DNA from: Streptomyces sp. NBC_00341
Lineage (GTDB): Bacteria > Actinomycetota > Actinomycetes > Streptomycetales > Streptomycetaceae
Direction: 5' to 3'
Assembly: GCF_041435055.1 (NCBI RefSeq)
Contig: NZ_CP108002.1
Span: forward strand, 1,550,001-1,614,000
Length of the DNA: 64,000 bases
Position numbers and translations under genes: made by a program. The notes beneath the pieces are model-generated. The model saw nothing but the letters and a program-made list of their open reading frames with translations. It was not told the DNA's origin and did no database searches. The first letter of the stretch is position 1; each line of letters starts with the position of its first letter. Positions 24,747 through 35,057 of the stretch are shown piece after piece.

Positions 24747-24980
24747 TCAGGCGTTGACGCAGGTGTTGCCGAAGGACGGGTTCAGCAGACCGATGACGTT
24801 AACGGTGTTGCCGCAGAGGTTGACCGGGATGTGAACCGGAACCTGGACGACGTTGCCCGAGAGCACGCCGGGGCTGCCGATAGCGGCACCCTGGGCGCCC
24901 GCGTCGGCGACGGCCATGCCGGCGCCCGCGAGCACCAGACCACCGGTGACAGCCGCAGCGGCGACGATCTTCTTGATCAT
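24747..24980 (-). CDS. chpH: Short chaplin
   Basis: A 77-residue secreted chaplin. A signal peptide (MIKKIVAAAAVTGGLVLAGAGMAVA, about 25 residues) precedes one chaplin domain with SPGVLSGN, PVNLCGN and NPSFGNTC; Cys56 and Cys74 form the usual disulfide pair. Short chaplins assemble into amyloid fibrils at the air-water interface and let hyphae leave the aqueous surface. ChpH is among the chaplins sufficient for sporulating aerial growth in S. coelicolor. AGGAGGA lies 7 nt before the ATG. The gene follows an M20 peptidase gene and precedes chpC by 138 nt. A 9-bp inverted repeat sits in its 5' leader or promoter. Confidence 0.95.
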   Translation of the reverse strand: MIKKIVAAAAVTGGLVLAGAGMAVADAGAQGAAIGSPGVLSGNVVQVPVHIPVNLCGNTVNVIGLLNPSFGNTCVNA

Positions 24981-24999
24981 TGTTCCTCCTAGTTGGCAA

Positions 25000-25024
25000 A
25001 TGCGGTCCCAGCCGCGGACCGCAT
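25000..25024 (-). promoter_or_regulatory. Perfect 9-bp inverted repeat upstream of chpH
   Basis: ATGCGGTCC (25000-25008) pairs with GGACCGCAT (25016-25024) over a 7-nt spacer, 20-44 nt before the chpH start. It may be an mRNA-leader hairpin or a protein-binding site. It is close enough to the ribosome-binding site (AGGAGGA) to affect translation, but does not include it. Confidence 0.5.
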
Positions 25025-25122
25025 CACCTGTAACGAGGAGAAAGCATTCGGGCTACGAGCAGAAACCCCCTTTCACTCGTTCCGGTCTGCCCGTACACGC
25101 TGTCGAATTACTCGGCCCGGGG

Positions 25123-26457
25123 TCAGCTGTTGTCGATGAAACGGTCGAGAACCCGGACGCCGAACTTCAGGCCGTCGACCGGTACCCGCTCGTCCACGCC
25201 GTGGAACATGCCCGCGAAGTCCAGCTCCGGGGGGAGCTTCAGCGGGGCGAACCCGAAGCAGCGGATGCCCAGGTCGTCGAAGGACTTGGCGTCCGTACCG
25301 CCCGAGAGCATGTACGGGACCGCGCGGGCGATCGGGTCCTCCGCCTTGAGCGCGATCTGCATCGCGTCCACCAGGGAGCCGTCGAAGTCGGTCTCCAGCG
25401 CCTTGTCGCCGTGCACGTCCTCGCGCTTGACGCGCGGGCCGAGGATCCGGTCGAGGTCGGTCAGGAACTCCTGCTCGTACCCCGGCAGGAAGCGGCCGTC
25501 GACATGGGCGGTGGCCTGCCCCGGGATCACGTTCACCTTGTAGCCCGCGCCCAGCATGGTGGGGGCGGCGGAGTTGCGCAGGGTGGCGCCGACCATCTTG
25601 GCGATGCCGCCCAGCTTGGCCAGCGTGGCGTCCATGTCCTCGGGGTCCAGCGGGGTGCCGAGCGCGTCGGACAGCTCGTCCAGGAAGGACCGCACGGTCT
25701 TGGTCACCCGAACCGGCCACTTGTGCCGCCCGAGCCGCCCGACCGCCTCGCACAGCTCGGTGATCGCGTTGTCGTCATTGGTCATGGACCCGTGCCCGGC
25801 CGTGCCGTCCACGGTCAGCCGCATCCAGTGCATGCCCTTCTGCGCGGTCTCCACGAGGTAGAGGCGCAGGTTCTCGTTGACCGTGAAGGAGAAGCCGCCG
25901 ACCTCGCCGATCGCCTCGGTGACGCCCTCGAACAGGTCGGGGTGCTTGTCGACGAGATACCGGGCCCCGTAGGTGCCGCCCGCCTCCTCGTCCGCGAGGA
26001 AGGCGAGCACGATGTCCCGCGGGGGCTTGCGGCCGCTGCGCATCCGCTCGCGCACGACCGCGAGGGTCATCGCGTCCATGTCCTTCATGTCGACCGCGCC
26101 CCGGCCCCACACGCAGCCGTCCGCGATCTCCCCCGAGAAGGGGTGGTGCGTCCAGTCGTGGGCGTTCGCCGGGACGACATCGGTGTGGCCGTGGATCAGC
26201 AGCGCCGGCTTGGAGGAGTCCTCGCCCTCGATCCGCGCCACGGTGGAGGCCCGGCCCTTGTGGGACTCGAAGATCTGCGGCTCCAGCCCGACCTCCGAGA
26301 GCTTCTCGGCCACGTACTCGGCGGCCAGCCGCTCACCCGGCCCCGAGTGGTCCCCGTAGTTGCTGGTGTCGATCCGGATCAGGTCACGACAGAGGTCCAC
26401 GACCTCACTCTCGGCGCTCTCACCCGAGCCGGTCCGGGCCGCATTGGTCTCGCTCAC
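25123..26457 (-). CDS. M20-family zinc metallopeptidase
   Basis: A 444-residue M20/M25/M40-type peptidase or amidohydrolase. Metal and catalytic residues are visible: LLIHGHTDVVP (His91, Asp93), WGRGAVDMKD (Asp123), FLADEEAGG (Glu157 and Glu158) and the C-terminal metal His in GMFHGVDE. The dimerisation lid domain lies between about 205 and 330. It probably cleaves dipeptides or N-acyl amino acids in the cytoplasm; no signal peptide is present. The GTG at 26457 has GGAAGGAACC upstream and is preferred to longer in-frame starts. It lies before chpH on the same strand with a 142-nt gap, so co-transcription is possible but not required. Confidence 0.9.
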   Translation of the reverse strand: MSETNAARTGSGESAESEVVDLCRDLIRIDTSNYGDHSGPGERLAAEYVAEKLSEVGLEPQIFESHKGRASTVARIEGEDSSKPALLIHGHTDVVPANAHDWTHHPFSGEIADGCVWGRGAVDMKDMDAMTLAVVRERMRSGRKPPRDIVLAFLADEEAGGTYGARYLVDKHPDLFEGVTEAIGEVGGFSFTVNENLRLYLVETAQKGMHWMRLTVDGTAGHGSMTNDDNAITELCEAVGRLGRHKWPVRVTKTVRSFLDELSDALGTPLDPEDMDATLAKLGGIAKMVGATLRNSAAPTMLGAGYKVNVIPGQATAHVDGRFLPGYEQEFLTDLDRILGPRVKREDVHGDKALETDFDGSLVDAMQIALKAEDPIARAVPYMLSGGTDAKSFDDLGIRCFGFAPLKLPPELDFAGMFHGVDERVPVDGLKFGVRVLDRFIDNS

Positions 26458-26640
26458 GCTGGTTCCTTCCACTGTCGCTGTGGTGCTCCCCCTCATCCTC
26501 CCGCGCCCGGCCCGCACACCCAAGGCCCCCCACCCCCCGTCATCCGCCCTTCACACAGACCGGGGCGTGATCGAGCACCTCCCAATGTTTGCTATGGTTT
26601 TCCACGTCGGAACGGGCCGGGCCCGCGAGACAGACACCTT

Positions 26641-26728
26641 GTCCGGGTGGCGGAATGGCAGACGCGCTAGCTTGAGGTGCTAGTGCCCTTTATCGGGCGT
26701 GGGGGTTCAAGTCCCCCCTCGGACACCA
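26641..26728 (+). tRNA. tRNA-Leu (anticodon GAG)
   Basis: An 88-nt gene with encoded CCA. The acceptor stem is GTCCGGG/CTCGGAC (one G-U pair), the D-arm follows TGGCGGAATGGCAGACGC, the anticodon stem-loop is CTAGC-TTGAGGT-GCTAG with GAG, a long variable arm (TGCCC/GGGCG) marks it as a class II tRNA, and the T-arm is GGGGG-TTCAAGT-CCCCC. CCA is at 26726-26728. A -10-like TATGGT lies upstream near 26595. A 22-bp terminator stem follows 15 nt downstream. Confidence 0.96.
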
Positions 26729-26742
26729 TGGCCGATCGACCA

Positions 26743-26789
26743 AACAGAGCCGGTCAAAGCGACACTTTGTCGCTTTGACCGGCTCTGTT
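26743..26789 (+). terminator. Very strong terminator after tRNA-Leu
   Basis: A perfect 22-bp inverted repeat with loop CTT (arms 26743-26764 and 26768-26789) begins 15 nt after the tRNA. TGTTGTGTG follows. The stem is unusually AT-rich for this genome (it contains GGTCAAAGCGACA). Confidence 0.9.
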
Positions 26790-26805
26790 GTGTGCACCGG
26801 ACCGT

Positions 26806-26838
26806 GATCCGCCTCCCCCGGTTCGCGGGAGGCGGATC
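26806..26838 (-). terminator. Terminator of the large helicase gene
   Basis: GATCCGCCTCCC (26806-26817) pairs perfectly with GGGAGGCGGATC (26827-26838) over a 9-nt loop, 34 nt past the helicase stop on the minus strand. It stands back to back with the tRNA terminator. Confidence 0.8.
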
Positions 26839-26871
26839 TGTCTGTGCCGGTCGGCGGGGACCAGCGCAGGG

Positions 26872-29800
26872 TCACTCTCCGTCCGGCGGCCAGGTCTCGC
26901 GGTCACTGACGTGGTCGAACTCCGTCAGTTCGCGAGCGAGGACGTCGAAATGGGCGAGCGGGGCCCACAGGTCGCGCTCACCGATGACGTAGAGGCGGCG
27001 CTTGGCGCGGCTCGCGGCCACGTTGAGCAGATGCGGGCTGCCGGCCGCCCACTCGCGTGCTCCGCGACGGCCGCCGCCGAGCACGAGGACGACGACATCG
27101 GCTTCCTTGCCCTGTGCGCGGTGGACCGTGGCGCAGCGTTCTTCCAGGAGTTCAGCGGTCCAGCCTGCGCGGTCGCGGCAGACCTTCTTGCACTCGGCGA
27201 CGAGGGCACGGAACGGGGCGATGACCCGTATGCGCTCGACGCCGACGCCGTTGCGCTCCAGGAGATCGAGGACGAACTCGAACGCACGCCGGTCGCGTAC
27301 GCCCCACGGGGCGTCGGCCGGGCGGGCGGAGTCATCGGTGTTGAGCCAGCGGCTGGGCAGCAGCCCGTCCCGTTCGCTGTCGGGGAACGCCTGTCGCGCG
27401 GTGCCGTGGACCATGAGGCCGCCGTACGCGACCTCATTGCTGACGGTGAACATCGGCTCCTCGCAACGGCGGTGGACGCGCAGCGGTGACCCCACCCAGA
27501 CGTGGCCGTCGTCGCTGTCCGGTGCCGGCAGGTAGGTGCCGTAGCGGTTGGTCCGGTCGGCCACGGCCTGGGCCGAGGTGGCCGAGGGCAGCCACCGCTC
27601 GTCGACGCCGTAGGCGCGCAGCAGCCTGCGCTGCAGAGCGGTGGGCATGGTGACGACGGGCTCGAGCTGGAGCGGATCGCCGACCAGCACGGCACGGCGG
27701 GCACGCCACAGCGCGCCCACGGCGGCCTGTGGTGTGGCCTGCCCGGCCTCGTCGACGAGCAGCCAGCCGATCGACTCCCGGCCGAGGCGCGCGAACATGC
27801 TGCCGACGGAGGAGAACGTGGTGGACACTACGGGCACCACGAGGAACAGGGTCTGCCAGGCATGCTCGACCTCTTCGTCGGGCAGCGGCCCATTGGTTCC
27901 CGCCATCAGCTCCATGAGTACCTGGAGATTGCCCCGGACCTTTTGCGCGGCCCCGGCCACAAAGGCGCGGTGCAGGTCGAGAGCGCGCAGGAACAGGTCG
28001 CTGCGCGCGGTGGACCATTCCTCGTCCGACCAGGGAGAGCCGAGTTCCTGCACGGCCTCGTCGTCATGCTGCCAGCCGAGCGGCAGTGAGGGCAGAGCCG
28101 CAGCCGCCCATTGCAGCGCGTTGTGGCGCCGGTTGAGCTCGGTCGTGGCGGCCCGCAGGTCGCCCAAGGCCGTGTCGACGGCCTGCCGGGCCTGCCGCAG
28201 GGCAGTGTCCGCCGCGGCCTGCCGGGTGCGCGCGGTCCGTTCGTGCGCGCGGGCTGCGGTGAGACCGGCGGCCGCCTCTTCGGCTGCGGTGGCGGACCGC
28301 GAGATCCGGCCTACGGCCAGGGACTCGGCGTGCACGGCTGCGGCGACCCGCGCCACGGAGTCGTCGAGGGCGGCGCGGTGCTGGAGGAGCAGTTCCGTGA
28401 TCTCGGCCTGGGTTCGCTCCTGCCGGTGTTGGGCGGCCTGCCGGTCGGCAGAGCTCTGGAGCAGGCGCCGCAGCCCGCCGCGCAGGCCCGGCTCGACGGT
28501 TTGTGGTGCGTCCTGGCGGGAAGTGAGCGCGGTGACGTAGTCGCGGTGGTGCGCGGCCAGTTCGCGGGCGGCCGACACATCCGCGCGGGCGGCGGCCAGT
28601 TCCTGCCGGGCTCGTGGCACGTGCTCGGTCGCCGCCCGGTGCCGGGCCTCGGCGGCCGCTGTGGCGCTCTGCGCTTCTTCGGTGACGCCGGCGGCCCGCT
28701 CCACGGCGGCCGCCGCGGCGACGACCTTCCGGTCCGCGCGGGGTACGGCGGCTTCCAGGTCCGCGATCCGCTGCCCGGCCGACGGGGAGTCGACGGCCGC
28801 CAGTTCGGAGGCCAGCCGGGCACGCTCGACGCGCAGGCGCTCGACCTCGTCCTGGGCGGTGCGGAACGCGAGGACCGCGTCGGACCACGACGGCACGGGC
28901 TCGACGGGCCCGGCCGGTGCGCCGCCGGCCGCCGAGGCGGCGGGGCGCCGGCCGCCGGGCGGAATCCTCGGCGGGATCCAGTCACTCAGAACGGCCCGCA
29001 TACCGCGCAGTGGCGGCCGTCCCGCCTCGGACCGGGCGTCGGCCTCCCTCTCGGGCAGCCTGCCCCACCAGAACCGGTCGCCGAACTCCTTGCGGTTGGT
29101 CTTGTTTCCGAGCACCGCCGCGACCAGCCCCCACGCGGGGCCGCCGAGGAGGGCCGAGGCGAGGTCGGAGAAGTGGTCGGGTCCGCCGTGCCAGTGCTCA
29201 TCGAGCGCGCTGAGGCCGGGCAGTTCAGCGGTGATGTTCTCGACCGCACCGTTGTTGGAGGAGGCGACCACGATCTCGAAACCGGTCAGCCGGGGGTCGA
29301 GCCTCGACACGAACCGCGTGTGCGTGCCCTGGCGGTCCTTGCCCCGCCATGCCGGGCCGGTGAATGCCTGTCCGGGCCGGTCGAACGTGGCCAGTACCGC
29401 CGCCCGCTCGACCACCAGTGCGGCGACCAGGTCGCGCAGCATCGTCGTCTTGCCCGTGCCTGGCGGGCCGTTCACCGAGAACATCCCGCCCCCGGTACCC
29501 GCGCGGTCCGCGAGCATCCGGTCGACCGCGAACTGCTGGCTCAGCGCGAGCGGGAACCGCGCCGGTGCGGGCCAGCGCCCCGCCGGAACCAGCTCCGGAC
29601 CCACCCCGGCCAGGACGACTCCGCGCTCCTGGCGCACATCCGTCCGCGCCCCCACGGCTAGGGCATCGTGCTCGGTCAGATACGCGTCCAGAGCCGGGCC
29701 GATCCCCTTGCCGACCGCCCCTGCCACCCGGTCGAGATCAGGAGGAAGCAGACTGTTCAGGAAGGGGGCCGCGGCGGCCACCTTCGCCTGCGGGTCCCTG

Positions 29801-30840
29801 GGCCGGTGGACGAGCCTGCTGCGCACCCGGACCACTCGGGGCCGCAGGCGGTCCCGCACCCCGCACAGGTCGGCGATCTGCGCGGTGAGGGCGACGAGAT
29901 CGGCGAACCCGAGCGCGCGGGGGCCGGACCCGCCCTCGCGCGCCTCCGGCGTGTCCGCGGAGCCGGCCCGCACCGGCCCGGGAACGGTTCCGGCGCTCTC
30001 CGGATCCCCGGGCTCCCCCTCGTTCGCTACGAGCCGACGGGCCGCCGCCCAGTCGGCGGCGCGGCTCACCAGGGGTTCGGCCGCGCCCTGCAAGGCGGCG
30101 CCGGCGACCTCGCCGAACAGGGCCTCGACCGCGCCGACGGCGGCGCCGCCCAGGATTTCGCCGAGCAGCCGCTGCCAACTCGCGCGGTCGGAGCCGGCCG
30201 CGGTTCCCGGCTCACGGCCGGAGCCCGGCCGCTGCTCGGACGTCGTGCCAGGGGGTGGGGCGGCGGAGCCGTAGGGAATCGTGGTGGCTGTCAGTTCGTC
30301 GATCGCCGTGCCGAACGCGTCGTCGAGGTCCTCGAATCCGTCCAGCCAACCCCGCGCGGAGGGTCCCGGATCGAAGAGGCGGCCGGTCGCCCAGGCACAG
30401 GCGGAGATCACGGACGTGTCCTCGACCGGTCGCCCCTCTTCATCCAGGATCAGGGCGAACATCGCGCTCTCGCCCGCCAGCGTCAGCTCGGACTGCGGCA
30501 CACCGGGATCCGGATCGGTCCCCGCGGGGAGTACCGCGATCATGGCCTGCCGGAGCAGTTCCAGTTCGAAAATCCCGCAGTAGATCTCGTGACGCCACAT
30601 CCGGCCGCGGGGCGCCCGGCGCGCGCCTGTGTCCGGGTGGCCGCCGTCCCACGGCAGGAGCGGCGGCGCCTGTCCCGGCAGCGGCGTCAGATCGACGATG
30701 TACTCGTCGCCCGGCCCGGACCGTGCGGCGGAGCGCCGTCGGGGCAGTGCCGGAATGCTCGGCGGACCGAACAGCTCGATGGCGCGCCAGCACTCCAGCA
30801 GTGCTTCCCGGTGGTGGTACCGCCCCTGTCCGCTCCGCAC
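26872..30840 (-). CDS. Large UPF1/DNA2-like superfamily 1 helicase with coiled-coil insertion
   Basis: A protein of about 1,322 residues. The N-terminal 450 residues hold no domain I can name; they include a Gly/Ala-rich segment (LLGEILGGAAVGAVEALFGEVAGAALQGAAEPL) that may touch membrane. The helicase core begins with Walker A NGPPGTGKTT near residue 455 and IVVASSNNGAVENI (motif Ia). A Glu/Arg/Ala-rich coiled coil of about 250 residues (roughly 650-905) interrupts the core. Then come motif II LLVDEAGQATPQ (near 1020), motif III GDPLQLEPVV, motif V CATVHRAQGKEADVVVLVLGG and motif VI LLNVAASRAKRRLYVIGE (near 1270). GTG at 30840 has GGGGGCAGG upstream; a GTG at 30939 has no ribosome-binding site. 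The gene is single, flanked by hairpins, next to a tRNA. RNA/DNA helicase activity is expected; a defence role is speculation. Confidence 0.82.
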   Translation of the reverse strand: MRSGQGRYHHREALLECWRAIELFGPPSIPALPRRRSAARSGPGDEYIVDLTPLPGQAPPLLPWDGGHPDTGARRAPRGRMWRHEIYCGIFELELLRQAMIAVLPAGTDPDPGVPQSELTLAGESAMFALILDEEGRPVEDTSVISACAWATGRLFDPGPSARGWLDGFEDLDDAFGTAIDELTATTIPYGSAAPPPGTTSEQRPGSGREPGTAAGSDRASWQRLLGEILGGAAVGAVEALFGEVAGAALQGAAEPLVSRAADWAAARRLVANEGEPGDPESAGTVPGPVRAGSADTPEAREGGSGPRALGFADLVALTAQIADLCGVRDRLRPRVVRVRSRLVHRPRDPQAKVAAAAPFLNSLLPPDLDRVAGAVGKGIGPALDAYLTEHDALAVGARTDVRQERGVVLAGVGPELVPAGRWPAPARFPLALSQQFAVDRMLADRAGTGGGMFSVNGPPGTGKTTMLRDLVAALVVERAAVLATFDRPGQAFTGPAWRGKDRQGTHTRFVSRLDPRLTGFEIVVASSNNGAVENITAELPGLSALDEHWHGGPDHFSDLASALLGGPAWGLVAAVLGNKTNRKEFGDRFWWGRLPEREADARSEAGRPPLRGMRAVLSDWIPPRIPPGGRRPAASAAGGAPAGPVEPVPSWSDAVLAFRTAQDEVERLRVERARLASELAAVDSPSAGQRIADLEAAVPRADRKVVAAAAAVERAAGVTEEAQSATAAAEARHRAATEHVPRARQELAAARADVSAARELAAHHRDYVTALTSRQDAPQTVEPGLRGGLRRLLQSSADRQAAQHRQERTQAEITELLLQHRAALDDSVARVAAAVHAESLAVGRISRSATAAEEAAAGLTAARAHERTARTRQAAADTALRQARQAVDTALGDLRAATTELNRRHNALQWAAAALPSLPLGWQHDDEAVQELGSPWSDEEWSTARSDLFLRALDLHRAFVAGAAQKVRGNLQVLMELMAGTNGPLPDEEVEHAWQTLFLVVPVVSTTFSSVGSMFARLGRESIGWLLVDEAGQATPQAAVGALWRARRAVLVGDPLQLEPVVTMPTALQRRLLRAYGVDERWLPSATSAQAVADRTNRYGTYLPAPDSDDGHVWVGSPLRVHRRCEEPMFTVSNEVAYGGLMVHGTARQAFPDSERDGLLPSRWLNTDDSARPADAPWGVRDRRAFEFVLDLLERNGVGVERIRVIAPFRALVAECKKVCRDRAGWTAELLEERCATVHRAQGKEADVVVLVLGGGRRGAREWAAGSPHLLNVAASRAKRRLYVIGERDLWAPLAHFDVLARELTEFDHVSDRETWPPDGE

Positions 30841-30941
30841 TGCCCTGCCCCCTGTCCCGCGCGCGGCCTCCGGCCGCTCCCATTCGCTGACCGGCTGTCG
30901 GTCGAATCTACCGGACCCCAACGGGGCGGGTCCCGGCACGT

Positions 30942-30978
30942 TGTGGCGCGGTCAATCACGCGACGCGGCCGCGCCACA
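30942..30978 (-). terminator. Inverted repeat between the dienelactone hydrolase and helicase genes
   Basis: TGTGGCGCGG (30942-30951) pairs with CCGCGCCACA (30969-30978) over 17 nt. It begins 14 nt past the hydrolase stop on the minus strand, so it probably terminates that transcript. It could also be an operator for the helicase gene, whose start is 100 nt downstream. Confidence 0.6.
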
Positions 30979-30992
30979 GCCGTACCGGAGAC

Positions 30993-31730
30993 TCAGCCGG
31001 CGGGCAGGGAACGCTCCAGGAGGGGCAGCAGGCGGTCCCAGTGGAGCTGCAGCCCGGAGGCGCTGAACGCGTCGGTGTCGGACATGGTGAAGCCGTGGAC
31101 GGTGTCCGGGTAGATCTCGGAAGTGAAGCCGGCTCCCGCGGCGTCCAGGGACCGGTTCAGCTCGTCCAGGCCCTCGGGCGTGATGTCGCCCTCGGCGTGG
31201 CCGAGGTGGACCTGAGCGGTGACCGTGGAGAAGAGTTCCGGACCGTCGGCGCCCACGGGGGCGTGGAATCCGGCGACGGCGGCCACCTTGTCCGGGTAGG
31301 CCGCGGCGGTGCGCATCGCGAGCAGTCCGCCTATGCAGTATCCGGTCACCGCGACCGGGCCGTCACTCACCTCGGGGCGGCCGGCGAGGAACCCCAGGTA
31401 GGCGTCGGCGTCGCTGCGCACGCGTTCGGCGGTGTGCGCCCCGATCAGGGGCATCACCTGGGCCATGACCCCGGAGCGGGCCTCTTCCCCGATGTACTCG
31501 GGAAGTTCGATGACCGGGTTGGGGCCGTGCCGGTAGAAGACGTTCGGGACGAGCACGTAGTACCCGTGTCCGGCCAGTTCGGCTGCCATGTCCCGCAGCA
31601 CGGGCCTGATGCCGAAGCCGTCCGGGTACATCAGCACCCCGGGGTGCCGCCGGCCGCTGTCGGGAAAGACGGCGAAGGCGTCGGCCAGGCCGTCCGCGGT
31701 GGGGATCTGAAGCGTGGTGGTGGTGGGCAT
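30993..31730 (-). CDS. Dienelactone hydrolase family protein
   Basis: A 245-residue alpha/beta-hydrolase of the dienelactone hydrolase family. The nucleophile is Cys132 in GYCIGG, with Asp182 (HAEGDITPEG) and His212 (DTVHGF) completing the triad. Such enzymes open lactones such as dienelactone in chloroaromatic breakdown, but most genomic copies have unknown substrates. The ATG at 31730 has AGGAG 8 nt upstream. That ribosome-binding site lies inside a perfect 11-bp hairpin (31738-31783), and an 18-codon reading frame lies further upstream (31850-31906). This suggests translational control. It is transcribed away from the beta-galactosidase gene. Confidence 0.87.
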   Translation of the reverse strand: MPTTTTLQIPTADGLADAFAVFPDSGRRHPGVLMYPDGFGIRPVLRDMAAELAGHGYYVLVPNVFYRHGPNPVIELPEYIGEEARSGVMAQVMPLIGAHTAERVRSDADAYLGFLAGRPEVSDGPVAVTGYCIGGLLAMRTAAAYPDKVAAVAGFHAPVGADGPELFSTVTAQVHLGHAEGDITPEGLDELNRSLDAAGAGFTSEIYPDTVHGFTMSDTDAFSASGLQLHWDRLLPLLERSLPAG

Positions 31731-31737
31731 GGGTTCT

Positions 31738-31783
31738 CTCCTGTCGTGATGAACGTGTCGAGCGGTGAGCAGCACGACAGGAG
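31738..31783 (-). promoter_or_regulatory. Hairpin that would sequester the hydrolase ribosome-binding site
   Basis: On the minus-strand transcript CTCCTGTCGTG (31783 to 31773) pairs perfectly with CACGACAGGAG (31748 to 31738) over a 24-nt loop. The second arm contains the AGGAG ribosome-binding site of the dienelactone hydrolase, 7 nt before its ATG. A smaller hairpin GGGCCG-GCGA-CGGCCC (31825-31840) lies just after the stop of the upstream mini-gene. The geometry is that of a translational attenuator or riboswitch expression platform; it has not been shown to switch. Confidence 0.6.
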
Positions 31784-31849
31784 GCGGGGCCCGCGCGGCA
31801 GCGCCGGGTCCCCGGTCGGACGGCGGGCCGGCGACGGCCCGTACGGCGC

Positions 31850-31906
31850 TCAGAGGAGCGCCGGGTAACCGATCCGTGTGTGGCGCGAGGCCGTCCCGGT
31901 AGTCAT
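31850..31906 (-). CDS. Possible 18-residue leader peptide
   Basis: The reading frame MTTGTASRHTRIGYPALL lies 120 nt before the dienelactone hydrolase start. It has no Shine-Dalgarno sequence but TAGGCT, a -10-like hexamer, sits 8 nt before its ATG, so it could be read from a leaderless end. It is followed by two hairpins, the second of which hides the hydrolase ribosome-binding site. A frame this short can occur by chance; the architecture around it is the main support. Confidence 0.35.
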   Translation of the reverse strand: MTTGTASRHTRIGYPALL

Positions 31907-31971
31907 GGTCACGCAGCCTAGCGGACGCCCCTTGTTGAGACGGTTCGCCCCTCGTTAACGTCCAACCGTGA

Positions 31972-34887
<2,916 letters not shown>

Positions 34888-34947
34888 TCCCCCGACCGGA
34901 ACAGACCTGCGCGCCCGGCCCCGCTCGGCGTCATCGCGCCGCCGCCC

Positions 34948-34964
34948 CGCCGAACCCTTCGGCG
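34948..34964 (+). terminator. Weak hairpin after the beta-galactosidase gene
   Basis: CGCCGAA-CCC-TTCGGCG (34948-34964) is a 7-bp stem with a 3-nt loop, 60 nt after the stop. It is the only hairpin seen in the 170-nt gap before the next gene. Confidence 0.4.
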
Positions 34965-35057
34965 CCGCCTGCCCCAACCTCCCTGCCCATCAAGGCCGGT
35001 GACGACGTAGCATCGTCCGTTCGCGGTCATCTACGTGGTGCGCAAGGGGGAATTGTC

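Noticed and set aside
26641..26838. tRNA-Leu as an attachment site of an integrated element
   Set aside because: No integrase, excisionase or second copy of the tRNA 3' end was seen in the window; the long repeat after the tRNA is a hairpin, not a direct repeat.
26690..26875. A 61-codon minus-strand frame reading ...RGDLNPHAR across tRNA-Leu
   Set aside because: This is the familiar false gene produced by reading the antisense of a tRNA-Leu and its terminator; the tRNA is unambiguous.
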